A stretch of DNA of 64,000 nucleotides. It comes from Pelagicoccus enzymogenes. GTDB lineage: Bacteria; Verrucomicrobiota; Verrucomicrobiia; Opitutales; Opitutaceae. How positions within the stretch are numbered: position 1 is the first letter of the stretch; every line of letters starts with the position of its first letter. Under the pieces are notes generated by a model. That model ran no database searches, was not told the origin of the DNA, and worked only from the letters and a program-made list of their open reading frames with translations. Positions 43,395 to 53,600 of the stretch are shown here, in pieces. Both the position numbers and the translations under genes were made by a program. Where the stretch lies: the NCBI RefSeq assembly GCF_014803405.1, contig NZ_JACYFG010000038.1, forward strand, positions 1 through 64,000, in the 5' to 3' direction.

Positions 43395-44096
43395 ATGGCG
43401 CACTCTCTTCACATCATCCCCGACATCACCGGTTCCGCAGCTCAGCACATGGCCTTCGACGCTCTCCTCCTGCAGCGCTACGAACCCAAGGACGCCATCC
43501 GCCTGCGCCACTACGAGTGGAACCGCACCGCCTACACTTTCGGCCTCAGCCAACACTACTCCTACATCACTTCCGAAGTGCCCGACCTCAGCGCCGAGAT
43601 CGTGCGACGCCCCACCGGAGGCGGCCTCGTGGACCACACCAACGACTGGACCTATACGCTCGTCATCCCCAGCACCCACCCCTTCTCCAAAGGCCAGCCC
43701 GTCGATTCCTACCGCGCCGTGCACCAATGCATCATCGACGCCATGGAGAAACAGGACCTCGGCTGCGAACTCAACCTAAGCGCCCCCGACAAGATCACTC
43801 CCAGCGTTTGCTTCAACAAAGCCGAGCTCTACGACGTCATTCTCAAAGACCTTCCCAGCAAGCTCGCAGGAGCTGCCCAAAAACGCACCAAGAACGGCTA
43901 CATGCTGCAGGGCTCTATCTGGAAACCGCTCGCCAGCAAAGTGAAATGGGACCAATTCTACAACGATTTCTCCATGGGACTCGCCACCCTTCTGGATGCC
44001 GAAATCGAATACGTCAGCTCCCCCTCCTGGCGTCCCGAAGAGGAACTCGCCCTCACAGACCAGTTCGACTCCGAAGAGTGGAACCAGCGACGCTAA
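43395..44096 (+). CDS. Lipoate-protein ligase / octanoyltransferase-like protein
   Basis: 233 residues of the BPL_LplA_LipB superfamily. RLRHYEWNRTAYTFGLSQ is the first sheet. RRPTGGGLVDHTNDWTYTLV is the conserved R-R-x-T-G-G-G-x-x-x-H motif that binds lipoyl- or octanoyl-AMP. KLAGAAQKRTKNGYMLQGSI contains the catalytic-region lysine and the G-x-A-Q-x-R motif. It attaches lipoate or octanoate to a lysine of an acceptor protein such as E2 or GcvH. LipA, LipB and acceptor genes are not visible nearby, so ligase versus transferase activity is undecided. Length fits LplA N-terminal domain-only/LipM-like proteins. Confidence 0.85.
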   Translation: MAHSLHIIPDITGSAAQHMAFDALLLQRYEPKDAIRLRHYEWNRTAYTFGLSQHYSYITSEVPDLSAEIVRRPTGGGLVDHTNDWTYTLVIPSTHPFSKGQPVDSYRAVHQCIIDAMEKQDLGCELNLSAPDKITPSVCFNKAELYDVILKDLPSKLAGAAQKRTKNGYMLQGSIWKPLASKVKWDQFYNDFSMGLATLLDAEIEYVSSPSWRPEEELALTDQFDSEEWNQRR

Positions 44097-44098
44097 CA

Positions 44099-44144
44099 GT
44101 ATCCTTTTAACGGATACAATTAGAATCGCAACTCTAAGAGTTGC
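44099..44144 (+). terminator. Two tandem hairpins after the ligase gene
   Basis: GTATCC-TTTTAAC-GGATAC (44099-44117) is followed by GCAACTC-TAA-GAGTTGC (44128-44144). The nearest T-run (44160-44165) is about 16 bases further, so termination is possible but not certain. Confidence 0.45.
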
Positions 44145-44165
44145 TGCCCGATAAGCCGCGTTTTT

Positions 44166-44193
44166 GTAGGGTTGGACCTTGGTCCAGACCGCG
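44166..44193. repeat. REP-like unit, GTAGGG variant
   Basis: TTTTT precedes GTAGGGTTGGACCTTGGTCC, then AGACCGCG. It has the GTAGG head and CTTG centre of the REP-like family but a different stem (GGACC/GGTCC). It is a single copy in this window. Confidence 0.5.
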
Positions 44194-44285
44194 TCGCGCA
44201 GTAAAACGGGTTTGCACCGCCATCTGCAGCTAGCTGCACCCCTGCTCAGAAGAGGCGAGCGGGCGGCCGCACCGCAAGCGACAAG

Positions 44286-47200
44286 CTAACGCAATCGAAA
44301 CACCAGCAGCGGCCCCTCGTTCATCGAAACGAGCAACTCGCCTTTTCCATCCCGATCCAAGTCGCTCCAAGCGAGGCGACGCGGGTAGCCATGAGTGCTC
44401 AAACCACTCTTCCACGGCAATAAGGCCTCGAACTCTCCCGATCCGTCGTTGAGCAAAAGACTGAGGTGTCCACGCAGAAACCGTTCCGCCCAAAGCTTCG
44501 GTGCATGCATCTCGTGGGCCATTACCAAGTCAAGGTCACCATCCGAATCGACATCGACCGCGAGTAGGTCGATCCCCACTCCACTTTGCGCCCAGCGAGG
44601 CAAGGCGCGCTTCACAAAGCGTCCCGCCTCCGTCTGCATCAACACGACGCTACGGGTCTCCGTCATATCGTACGCCTTGTACTTGGACAGAAGTTCCGCC
44701 GTGAAGATTTCCTCCACTTCCATCTCCGCGAAGGCCGAAATATTTTCGCTGGTCTTGTCCATCAGTCCCGGAAACTGGATATCGTGAACCTCACGATTCT
44801 CCATCGGCAAGACACGCCCATCACGCACTTTCGCTTCAATATAAGTGTTTACCAAATATTGATTGTCAGGCGCAAACAAACGAACCGGTTCCTGCTCGCT
44901 GGCCTTATACTTCGTATTCAAACCATAGTTACCGAATACGAGATCTATCAAACCATCCCCATCGAAATCTCCAGCGGCAGCAGAACGCCAAACCCCACGC
45001 ATCGTCTCCTCAGCAAAAGCATCCGCCACCCGCACCAATTGCCCCTCTTCGCTTCTCCAGAGAACGGGAGCTCCCCATATCACAGCCTGAACCAAGTCCA
45101 ATGCCCCATCGCCATCCCAATCCACAACCAACAGTTCACTGGTATTTCCCGATCTGCGAAACGCTTTAGCGAAAGCGCTATCTTCATCCACGACAAAACC
45201 GTCCTCGTCGCGACGCCACACTAGATTGTCCTCGTACTGCGGGTACATTCCTTTAACCGAGCCACCCGCAACGAGAAGATCAAGGTCCCCATCATTATCG
45301 TAGTCGATAGCCGCTGTCGCGCCAGAGGCGTAAGGCTCAGAACGCAGCGTACGGCGGCTCGCTCGGTCGAATTTGCCGGCGCCGTCATTGAGGTAGAGAC
45401 GGTCCTCGTAGAAGTCGTCTTCCGGATCCAATTCAATCCCCCCCGATGCCACAAAGAGATCCAAGTCTCCGTCCCCTTCGAAATCGAAAAGCCGCAAGCT
45501 CTTGTCTTCGCTGTCGAAGTCATCTTCAAAGTCGTCTAGCTCCAACCACTCCAGCGATTCGCCGGAGCGATTCAAAAACAAGCGCGTTCCCTGCCCCGTC
45601 GCCCCTCCCAAGAGAACGTCCTCATAGCCGTCTCCATTGACGTCAGACACAGCCAACTCCGGTCCATCACGGATCTCCACCGCAGGTATCAACAACTGCA
45701 TAGGAAACATCTGGTAGTGATCTTCGCTGCTCCACGTTTCCTCAGGAACCCCGATTTCGGAACGAACAAAGAGCGGCTCCTCACCTCCCCAAAGCGGAGT
45801 TTCGTCCGCTTGCTCTCGCACGAAATATCGCCGACCCGCTTGCAGTTCGCGAACCGTTTGCGTCGCTCCGCTCGGCCACTCTATTTCCAAGCGATCGATT
45901 TCAGAGCCTTTACCCAGGCCGAAATGTACAATCGGCTCATCGTTGGACAAGTATCCACGCGTCAACGACACTTCTCGCGCCATCACTTGATCCCCCACGA
46001 ACAAGCGTAGCTTGGCTCCAACGCCTCCTCGATTGCTATCCACTCCTTCCAGCTCCACCAACAACCGGCTCCCAGTTGTCGCATTGTTCCGGTAAAGCGT
46101 GAGATTGTCCTCCATGTTGCTGAGCACCATGTCCAGGTCTCCATCGCCGTCGAAATCCGCGAACGCAGCTGCGAAGCTGACCCCTATCAGGTCAAGCCCC
46201 CACTCCTCGCTGACATCCTCAAAAGCAAAGTCGCCAAGATTTCGATACGCCAAATTCTGCTCGTCGTACTGCGGACTGTTCTTGAAATATGCCATCCGCT
46301 GCCAACCCGTTTTCGCCTGAGTTGAACGCTTGCCAATATCCCCATCGTGAAAGGCTCGCGCCATTCCGTTGGCAAAATAAGCATCCAACAGCCCGTCGTT
46401 ATCCAGATCGGCAAAACGCGTCGCCCAAGTCCAATCGGTCGCGTCCAGACCTAGCAAATAAGACACTTCCGCAAACTGATCCGGACCGATCTTGAGCGAC
46501 ACCATGTTCTTCATGAACTGACTGACAGTATCCGTATCTGCATACAATACCTTGGTCGCAATAGATCCAATCGTCTTGTGATGCTTCACATAATCATGTG
46601 TCGCCATCTCCGACACCATAAAATCCATGCGCCCGTCGTTGTTGAAGTCACCGAGATCCGCCCCCATCGCCGAATAGGGAGAACTCACGATGGCTTCGTT
46701 GATCACGTCCGTGAACGTTCCGTCCTTGTTGTTCCGATACAGCTTGTCGGCAGGTTCGAAATCGTTGGCAATGTAGATGTCAGGCCAACCATCCTCGTCG
46801 AAATCCCACCAGATCGCGGCATGCCCTTGACCAGCTCCCGATATCCCCGCTTGTTCGGTCACCTCCACGAAGGTTCCGTCCCGGTTTTCAAACAAGCGGT
46901 CCGGCATTCCCTCCGGAATCCCTGAACGCTGCAAGAAGTTGCACTGGAGATAAAGGTCCAAGTCTCCATCGCGGTCATAGTCCGCAAAAGAGGGAGCATT
47001 GGACCCCGTATCGATCGCCAATCCCCATTGTTCCGCCTCTTCGGAAAAAACGCCGGCCCCGTCGTTGATAAACAGCTCGTTGGCAAATCCGGTGTAGGTA
47101 ACATAGAGGTCGAGGTCTCCGTCGTTGTCGATGTCCAGCAGCGTGCTGCCTGCTCCGATCCCAGCCTTGCCAGCAAGTCCAGCGCTCTCCGTGACATCCT

Positions 47201-47552
47201 CGAAGCGGAAGTCTCCACGATTCAGATACAGTGCGTTCGGCGAATCCTTGCCCACCGCAAAAATGTCCGGCAACCCGTCGCCATTCACGTCCCCCAGCGA
47301 CAAGCCGCTGCCAAAGGTGCCCAAAAAATACTGGTGCCAAAGCTGCGTCCAACGCTGCGGATGGTCGTAGCGATTTTCAAAGCGGATCCCCGAATCCTCC
47401 GGCACGATCATTTGAAAGAGCGTTTCGCCCTCCGCCTCGTTCGGCGCTTGCAGCGCTCGCCAGCTCACGCTATTGTTATTCGTCTGCGAAAACAAGGCCA
47501 CCGCTCCCAACGACAGAGCCCCTAAACAAATCCCAACTCTGAATCTACTCAT
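44286..47552 (-). CDS. VCBS/FG-GAP repeat protein with central UnbV/ASPIC domain
   Basis: 1088 residues with a signal peptide (about 1-23, V-G-I-C-L-G-A-L-S-L-G-A). Fourteen D-x-D-x-D-G-type calcium-binding repeats (e.g. DVNGDGLPDI, DIDNDGDLDL, DLDNDGLLDA) are arranged as seven, then a UnbV/ASPIC domain (about 510-600: LVELEGVDSNRGGVGAKLRL, LEIEWPSGATQTVRELQAG), then seven more. Each seven could close one beta-propeller. CRTAC1-type proteins and their bacterial relatives share repeats plus UnbV. Expected on the cell surface or secreted, possibly binding glycans or matrix; enzymatic activity is not indicated. Divergent from the Sel1 gene. Confidence 0.88.
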   Translation of the reverse strand: MSRFRVGICLGALSLGAVALFSQTNNNSVSWRALQAPNEAEGETLFQMIVPEDSGIRFENRYDHPQRWTQLWHQYFLGTFGSGLSLGDVNGDGLPDIFAVGKDSPNALYLNRGDFRFEDVTESAGLAGKAGIGAGSTLLDIDNDGDLDLYVTYTGFANELFINDGAGVFSEEAEQWGLAIDTGSNAPSFADYDRDGDLDLYLQCNFLQRSGIPEGMPDRLFENRDGTFVEVTEQAGISGAGQGHAAIWWDFDEDGWPDIYIANDFEPADKLYRNNKDGTFTDVINEAIVSSPYSAMGADLGDFNNDGRMDFMVSEMATHDYVKHHKTIGSIATKVLYADTDTVSQFMKNMVSLKIGPDQFAEVSYLLGLDATDWTWATRFADLDNDGLLDAYFANGMARAFHDGDIGKRSTQAKTGWQRMAYFKNSPQYDEQNLAYRNLGDFAFEDVSEEWGLDLIGVSFAAAFADFDGDGDLDMVLSNMEDNLTLYRNNATTGSRLLVELEGVDSNRGGVGAKLRLFVGDQVMAREVSLTRGYLSNDEPIVHFGLGKGSEIDRLEIEWPSGATQTVRELQAGRRYFVREQADETPLWGGEEPLFVRSEIGVPEETWSSEDHYQMFPMQLLIPAVEIRDGPELAVSDVNGDGYEDVLLGGATGQGTRLFLNRSGESLEWLELDDFEDDFDSEDKSLRLFDFEGDGDLDLFVASGGIELDPEDDFYEDRLYLNDGAGKFDRASRRTLRSEPYASGATAAIDYDNDGDLDLLVAGGSVKGMYPQYEDNLVWRRDEDGFVVDEDSAFAKAFRRSGNTSELLVVDWDGDGALDLVQAVIWGAPVLWRSEEGQLVRVADAFAEETMRGVWRSAAAGDFDGDGLIDLVFGNYGLNTKYKASEQEPVRLFAPDNQYLVNTYIEAKVRDGRVLPMENREVHDIQFPGLMDKTSENISAFAEMEVEEIFTAELLSKYKAYDMTETRSVVLMQTEAGRFVKRALPRWAQSGVGIDLLAVDVDSDGDLDLVMAHEMHAPKLWAERFLRGHLSLLLNDGSGEFEALLPWKSGLSTHGYPRRLAWSDLDRDGKGELLVSMNEGPLLVFRLR

Positions 47553-47693
47553 GCCTGGTTAAGATCTTCCGGACGATCGCCCGACTCGTCAGCGAAAAAG
47601 CGCATCAATTTTCCATCCGCATCAAAAATTCCATCGATAACACGCCTGAGATTTCACCTTGTACCTCGCCGCAGTCTAGGTAGTAACTCTTGC

Positions 47694-50462
47694 GTGAATC
47701 CATCGCAGATCTATCGGTTTCTTCTTCCCCTCATCGCCCTCGCGCTCCTTCACCCCCTCGCCGGGCAAGAATTCGACTATGGCGACGCGGAACTGTCGCC
47801 CACCGAACTGTACGACGAAGCCCTCAAGCACCTGTACGGCGGAGACGGATACAAAATCAACCGCAACGCCGCCATCTCCAAGCTCAAGAAGGCCGCGGAA
47901 AAAGGCTACGCCACCGCCCACAACACCTTGGGCTCCCTCCATCTCCAGGGTAACGGCTTGTTCACCAGCCCCCGAAAAGCCCTGCGCAGCTTCGAAGACG
48001 CTGCCGCTCTCAACGATCCTCTGGGACACTACAACGCAGGCTACTCCTACCTTGTGGGACGCGGCGCTCAAGCCAACATGGCCACCGCCGAGAGGCACTT
48101 TCTCGCTGTGGTCGACGAATCCACCCAGCGAAACCTCAGCCCCGAGGAGTTCGGCACCTTCAGAAACGCCCGAGCCGCCGCCTACTTCTACTTGGGAATC
48201 ATCTACTCCGACGAAGACGACAAAACCTACTTCGACGCAAAAAAGGCAACCGACTGCTTTCACAAGTCCGACGAGCTCAACGAACCCAACGCAGCCATGC
48301 TTCTGGCGATTCGCTACGCCCGCGGAGAAGGGGCCGAGCAAGACCAGGCCAAGTCCGAGGCCTTCCTGGAACGCTACAAGATCGCAGCCCTCAACAAGCT
48401 CCACAACTCCATCAGCCAAGTGCTCTTCCAAGGTATGGACCGAGAGGACGTCAAAGCCTCCTTGGACGAAATCATCTCCAGCTACGCAGACCAGATGAGC
48501 GAGCAGATCCAGTCGATGCAAACCGCCTTCGGCGTCTCCTTGCTCGACGAAGAGGAACTCTACTCCCCCGAACAGGCCTTCGCATGGCTCAAACCCGTGG
48601 CGACCGAGGAGAACCACCTGGCCAGTTCGCGGCTCGCCACCCTCTACTACCGCGGCGAAGGCACCGAACCCAACCTCGAAAAAGCCCGCGAGCTTCTCGA
48701 GCATGCCTCGAAACAAGAGGCGATGGCCAAGTACAACCTTGCCGTCATGCTCGCAAAAGGCGAAGGCGGCGACGCCAACCTCGTCCGAGCCAAGGACCTC
48801 TTCGAAAAAGCGGCCAAGTCAAGCTGGTACCCAGCGATCCACTACAAGTCACCCGAAACGGCCCCCTTCATAAGCGAACGCGACGCCATCGCGCTCGTCA
48901 AGCAACAGGCCGAGCAAAGAGATCCAGACGCCCTCTTCTGCCTCGGTAGACGCACCCTCTGGGGATTGGGCGTCGAGCGAAACTACGACTCAGCCAAGGC
49001 CATGATCCTAGCAGCCTCCGAGCTCGGCAACGCTCAAGCCCGATTCTACTACGGCGTCTACATCGCCAGCGACTTCTCCTGGCTCGGCCCATCGGAGGAG
49101 GACAAGGCGATCCAAGCCGCCGCGGAAGCCGGCTACCCTCCCGCAATCCACGAGCTCGGCGTCAAAGCGGAAACCTCGAACCGCTATAAAGTCGCCCTCG
49201 AAAACTACGAGCGTTCCGCTTCGCTCGGACACATCCCCTCGCTCTACAAGCTTGGCTACTACTATCTCGAAGGCAGGGGCGTGGCGGTCGACTATCAAAA
49301 AGCCGTCAGCTACTTCCAAAAGGCGGCCGATACGGAAGACCCCATCGGCATGCTCAACCTCGGCCTCGCCTACGAGTACGGATTCGGCGTCGAGCAAGAC
49401 CTCAGCAGGGCCTACGACCTCTACAAAGAAGCTCGGCTCCGCGGATCCTACTACGCCGAGTACGCTATCGGCAACTTGCTGGCCAGCGGCAAGATCGGCG
49501 AGGCCGCTTGGGAAGAGGCTATCCCCTACTGGGAAAGCGCCGGTGCCTACCGCAACAAAGACGCCTATCTTCGCCTCAGCGAGTGCCATCGCACAGGCAA
49601 AGGCGTCAAAAAGAACCTAAGCCTCGCCTTCAACTACTACAATCGAGCCTACGCCCTGACCTACTACGGCGACAACGATACCCAATACGAACTCGTCCAG
49701 TTCAAGCTCGACCCCAAAAGCGAACTCTACAACCCAGGGCAAGCCATAAACATGCTCCGCATGCTCGAACTGTCTGGGTACCCGCTCGCCGGATACAAGC
49801 TGGCCGAGCTCAACCGCGACGGTATCGGCCTGCGGCAAAACGCCAAGAAAGCCTACAACAAGTACTTGAAGACAGCCGAGCTCCTCGGGACCGACCTCAA
49901 GGTCCAGCTCGACTCCGAATTCGATAGCTTCTATAGCAAGGAAACCAATCTGGACAAGGGAGTTCGCCCCGTCGACCGCGAGACCGAAATCCTGCACGAA
50001 GCCGCCCTAGACGCCTGCTACCAGATCGCCTTCATTCTGAAAAGCGGCCAAATCAAGAAAACCTCACCGCAAGACTGCGTCATCTGGTACCAAACCGCCG
50101 CCCGCCTCGGCCACGCTCCCTCCAAGCTCGCACTCGGAAAGCTGTATCTAAGCGGCCAATACGTCGACCAAGACGAACCCTTCGGCTGGAAACTCGTGCA
50201 GGAGGCCGCCGCCACCGATGCGGAGGCGAAATTCTTCGCTGCCAAAAGCTTCTTCGACGGAAAATTTCCCGACCTCGGTCGCGAAGCAGCCATCAGCCTC
50301 CTTCGATCCGCGGTCGCTAGCGGGCTGGAAAAGGCGCAGCATACCCTGGAGAAGCACGAAATTTCCGTCGAAGCCGAGAGCGAGCAAGACACAGCCCCAG
50401 TCCCCGCCCGCAAAGGCGAGGACGACGGCTTCGACGGTCCGGTCGACCTTGACCTCGCTTGA
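47694..50462 (+). CDS. Sel1-like repeat protein
   Basis: 922 residues from GTG 47694, with a signal peptide (about 1-24, ending L-A-G-Q). The mature protein is nearly all Sel1-like repeats of about 36 residues (G-x-G-x-x-x-D-x-x-K-A-x-x-x-x-x-x-A-A). Clear copies are LGSLHLQGNGLFTSPRKAL, LATLYYRGEGTEPNLEKARE, LGYYYLEGRGVAVDYQKAVS and LGLAYEYGFGVEQDLSRAYD. Sel1 proteins act as scaffolds, often in envelope or signalling complexes. The C-terminal 30 residues are acidic. A 141-base divergent spacer separates it from the VCBS gene; no known partner is adjacent. Confidence 0.9.
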   Translation: MNPSQIYRFLLPLIALALLHPLAGQEFDYGDAELSPTELYDEALKHLYGGDGYKINRNAAISKLKKAAEKGYATAHNTLGSLHLQGNGLFTSPRKALRSFEDAAALNDPLGHYNAGYSYLVGRGAQANMATAERHFLAVVDESTQRNLSPEEFGTFRNARAAAYFYLGIIYSDEDDKTYFDAKKATDCFHKSDELNEPNAAMLLAIRYARGEGAEQDQAKSEAFLERYKIAALNKLHNSISQVLFQGMDREDVKASLDEIISSYADQMSEQIQSMQTAFGVSLLDEEELYSPEQAFAWLKPVATEENHLASSRLATLYYRGEGTEPNLEKARELLEHASKQEAMAKYNLAVMLAKGEGGDANLVRAKDLFEKAAKSSWYPAIHYKSPETAPFISERDAIALVKQQAEQRDPDALFCLGRRTLWGLGVERNYDSAKAMILAASELGNAQARFYYGVYIASDFSWLGPSEEDKAIQAAAEAGYPPAIHELGVKAETSNRYKVALENYERSASLGHIPSLYKLGYYYLEGRGVAVDYQKAVSYFQKAADTEDPIGMLNLGLAYEYGFGVEQDLSRAYDLYKEARLRGSYYAEYAIGNLLASGKIGEAAWEEAIPYWESAGAYRNKDAYLRLSECHRTGKGVKKNLSLAFNYYNRAYALTYYGDNDTQYELVQFKLDPKSELYNPGQAINMLRMLELSGYPLAGYKLAELNRDGIGLRQNAKKAYNKYLKTAELLGTDLKVQLDSEFDSFYSKETNLDKGVRPVDRETEILHEAALDACYQIAFILKSGQIKKTSPQDCVIWYQTAARLGHAPSKLALGKLYLSGQYVDQDEPFGWKLVQEAAATDAEAKFFAAKSFFDGKFPDLGREAAISLLRSAVASGLEKAQHTLEKHEISVEAESEQDTAPVPARKGEDDGFDGPVDLDLA

Positions 50463-50617
50463 CGAGAGCCCAGGACGGCCCCGAAAAATCTAAGCAAGGG
50501 CTCGACTCCTGCCCATAATCGGCAACCCTTTGGGGTACTCCCTTTTTTCAAGAGCGCGTTGAACAAATCGCGAAGGAACGGAGTTTTTCAACACGCTCTA
50601 AGACCGAGATACCTTTT
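50463..50617 (+). promoter_or_regulatory. Stem-loop region upstream of the SNF2 helicase
   Basis: AGAGCGCGTTGAA (50551-50563) can pair with TTCAACACGCTCT (50587-50599) with one G-T pair, around a 23-base loop. It lies 18 bases before the ATG at 50618. It could end the Sel1 transcript or fold in the helicase leader. TTTTTT precedes it, not follows. Confidence 0.45.
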
Positions 50618-53600
50618 ATGCCTGGCGAAGAACCGAACAACTGGAAAGCAGAACTCGAAGACAAGCTCGGACGCTCCTTCACCTCCACCGAGCGCCAACA
50701 ACTGCAGGCCATCAGCGACCTCGCCGAAGAATTCGATTGGCGCGAAGCCCTCTACGCCAAGGACCTCGAACCCTTCGATCCGGAAATCAAAGTCAAGGTC
50801 CCCGATCCCGGCAAACCCATCAGCGACGGGATCTGGGTGCAAAAGCCGGAGAGCGAGCTGGAACTCCTGCAATACATCGCCTTCCTCCTGCAGCGCTTCG
50901 AGTCGCCCGTGCCCGCCTTTCTCAGCTCCCTAGTCGACACCACCCCCATCGAACAGGCCCTCATCGAGCGCGCCCGCGTGAAGGAAACGCGTCTCTGGCG
51001 CAACCGCCTCGGCAACCTGTCCCAACGCAAGTACGTCACCCCCGTTTCCACTCTGGAGATCCGCCTCAAGCTCTACGGCAAGACCCTCAAATGGGAAGGC
51101 CGCCAGTCCGAAAGCGAACCCTACTTCAACATTACCGCCAAGGACTTCGGCCAGTGGCTCTCCAAGGACTACGGCTTCCTAGAGCGCTTCGCCCCCCATA
51201 GCCTCACCCTCTGCGCCCTCTTTCAGGAATACTACAAGTCCACCCAGCGAGCCCGCATCGACCTCGACAAACCCGAGGACTGCGCCTTCCTCAACAAGCT
51301 GCTCCACCACCCTATCACCAAAGACCAGATCGTCGGATCGAACGACCTGCCCTTTCCCGTATCCGAAACCTCCTTACGCTGGACCGGTATCCAAAACGGA
51401 ATCGGCGACGACGGCTGCTACGTGCTGCAGCTGGAGCTGGAAAACGGAAACGCCGCCCCCTTCCCCCTCATCTACCTCGCCGGAGAAACGCCCCTCTACC
51501 TCTGCAGCGACATCCTCTACCACGGACCTCCCCTGCTCCGTCCCAACGAACGCCCCAACAAGCTTTTCACCATTCCCGCCGCCGCCATCGAGGCGCCCGA
51601 AGGGCTACTCTTCCTGCGCAACCAGAAGCTGCCCTTGCCCGAATCCGTGGGCGACGACCTCGTCTGCATTCCCATGCAAGCCCGCCTCTATTGCCAAATC
51701 CGCAAGAACGAGGAAAAGTGGGCCAAGAAAACCTGGCTCGACTGCCGGCTCTACTCCGTCTCCCCCGACCAGGAATATTGGTTCCTGCTCGGCAGCGACG
51801 GCTGGAAACCGAGCTCCAATCCGGAGGACGAAGAAAGCTCCGTCTCGACTCCTCCCGAACGCACCCTATTCGAGCAGCCGCCAAGCGACTACGTGCCCGA
51901 AGTTCTAGAAGCCTTCGACCTCGAGGAAGAGGAAGACGAAGGGCTCTGGAGCCGCACCATCGAACAAGGCTTCGCCCGTGAATTCATCGAGTGGATACAA
52001 GAAATCCCCGACGATATCCAACTCATCCCCGACGAGGAACTGGACACCCTGGTCGACGGTCGGCCCGCTGGACGCTACGCCCTCACCGTCTCGCCGGACG
52101 ACAACGCGGACTGGTTCAACCTGAAGCTCGACCCTCAATTCGTAGACACCAACCTCTCCGAAGAGGAAAAGCAACTGGTGATGCGGGCCCGCGGAGAATA
52201 CACCTACCTCCCCGGCAAAGGATGGAAGCGCTTCGAAAGCGAAGTCGTCGACACCGACAAGCAATTGCTCGACACCCTCGGCGTGCACTTCGACGAGGCA
52301 GGCTCCGGTTCCCATTCCTTGCACACCCTTCAGCTCGCGGAAGCGAAACTGGAAGAAACCGCATTCGAGGAGCAACGCGAGGCCATACGCAAGCGCTCCA
52401 AAGAACTCAGCGCCAAGACCGCCGCCGCAGTCCCCAAGGGCATCACCTCCGAATTGCGTCCCTACCAGGTCGAAGGCTTCAAGTTCCTCGCCTACCTCGC
52501 CCATAACAATTTTGGCGGCGTCCTCGCCGACGACATGGGTCTCGGTAAAACGCTGCAAACCCTGACTTGGCTCACTTGGCTCAAACTCAACCGGCCCGCT
52601 GACGAACCTCCCTTCTCCTGCCTCGTGGTCTGCCCAAAGTCCGTCATGCACGTCTGGCAAAAGGAAGTGGAAATCCACTCCAGCGTGCTGAAGATCTCCA
52701 TCTTCGACCCGGACGTTCACCAAGCCGCCACCTGGCAACTCGACGGCTCCGACATCCTCGTGGCCAACTACTCCCAGCTGCGCATCCGCAAAGACCTGTT
52801 CCATCAAGTCAAATGGACGGTCACCATCCTTGACGAAGCCCAATACATCAAGAACCCGACCTCCCAAACCGCCAAGGCCGCCCGCGACCTTAAGTCCGAG
52901 CACCGCATCGCTCTCACCGGCACGCCTGTCGAAAACAAGGCTACCGATCTCTGGTCCATCTTCTCCTACGCCATGCCCGGCCTGCTGGGCAGCAAGACTT
53001 CCTTCATGAAGCACTACAAGGAGAACGATCCGCAAACCCCGGCTCGCCTCTCCAATCGCGTATCCCATTTCATGATACGCCGCAGCAAGAAGCAAGTCGC
53101 CACCGACCTGCCCGACCGCATCGAGGAATCGCTGGTCTGCCAGATGGAGGGCGAGCAAAAGGACCTCTACCTCGCCGAGCTCAAGCTGACACAGCAAAAG
53201 GTGCTCGGCATCGACAGCCAATCCGCTTTCGCCAAGGAGCGCTTCAATATCCTCGCCTCCCTGCTGCGCCTGCGCCAGATTTGCTGCCACCCAGCCTTGG
53301 TCAGCCCGGAGTACAAGTCGGTCAAGAGCGCCAAGCTGGAGGGCCTCATCGACCTCGTCTCCGAACTGCAGGAAGAAGGACACAAGGTGCTCATCTTCTC
53401 CCAGTTCGTGGAGATGCTCAAGATCATCGCCGAGGCCCTCGATGGCATCGGCTGCAAGCACCTCACCCTCACCGGCCAAACCAAGAACCGCGAGGAGCTG
53501 GTCGACCAGTTCCAAAACGAGGACGACATCACCGCCTTCCTGCTTTCCCTAAGAGCAGCCGGTTCCGGCCTCAACCTCACCGCCGCCAGCTACGTGGTGC

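Noticed and set aside
51905-53515. Long minus-strand open frame (536 codons) opposite the SNF2 gene
   Set aside because: L/E/G/V-rich antisense shadow; the plus-strand helicase motifs are decisive.
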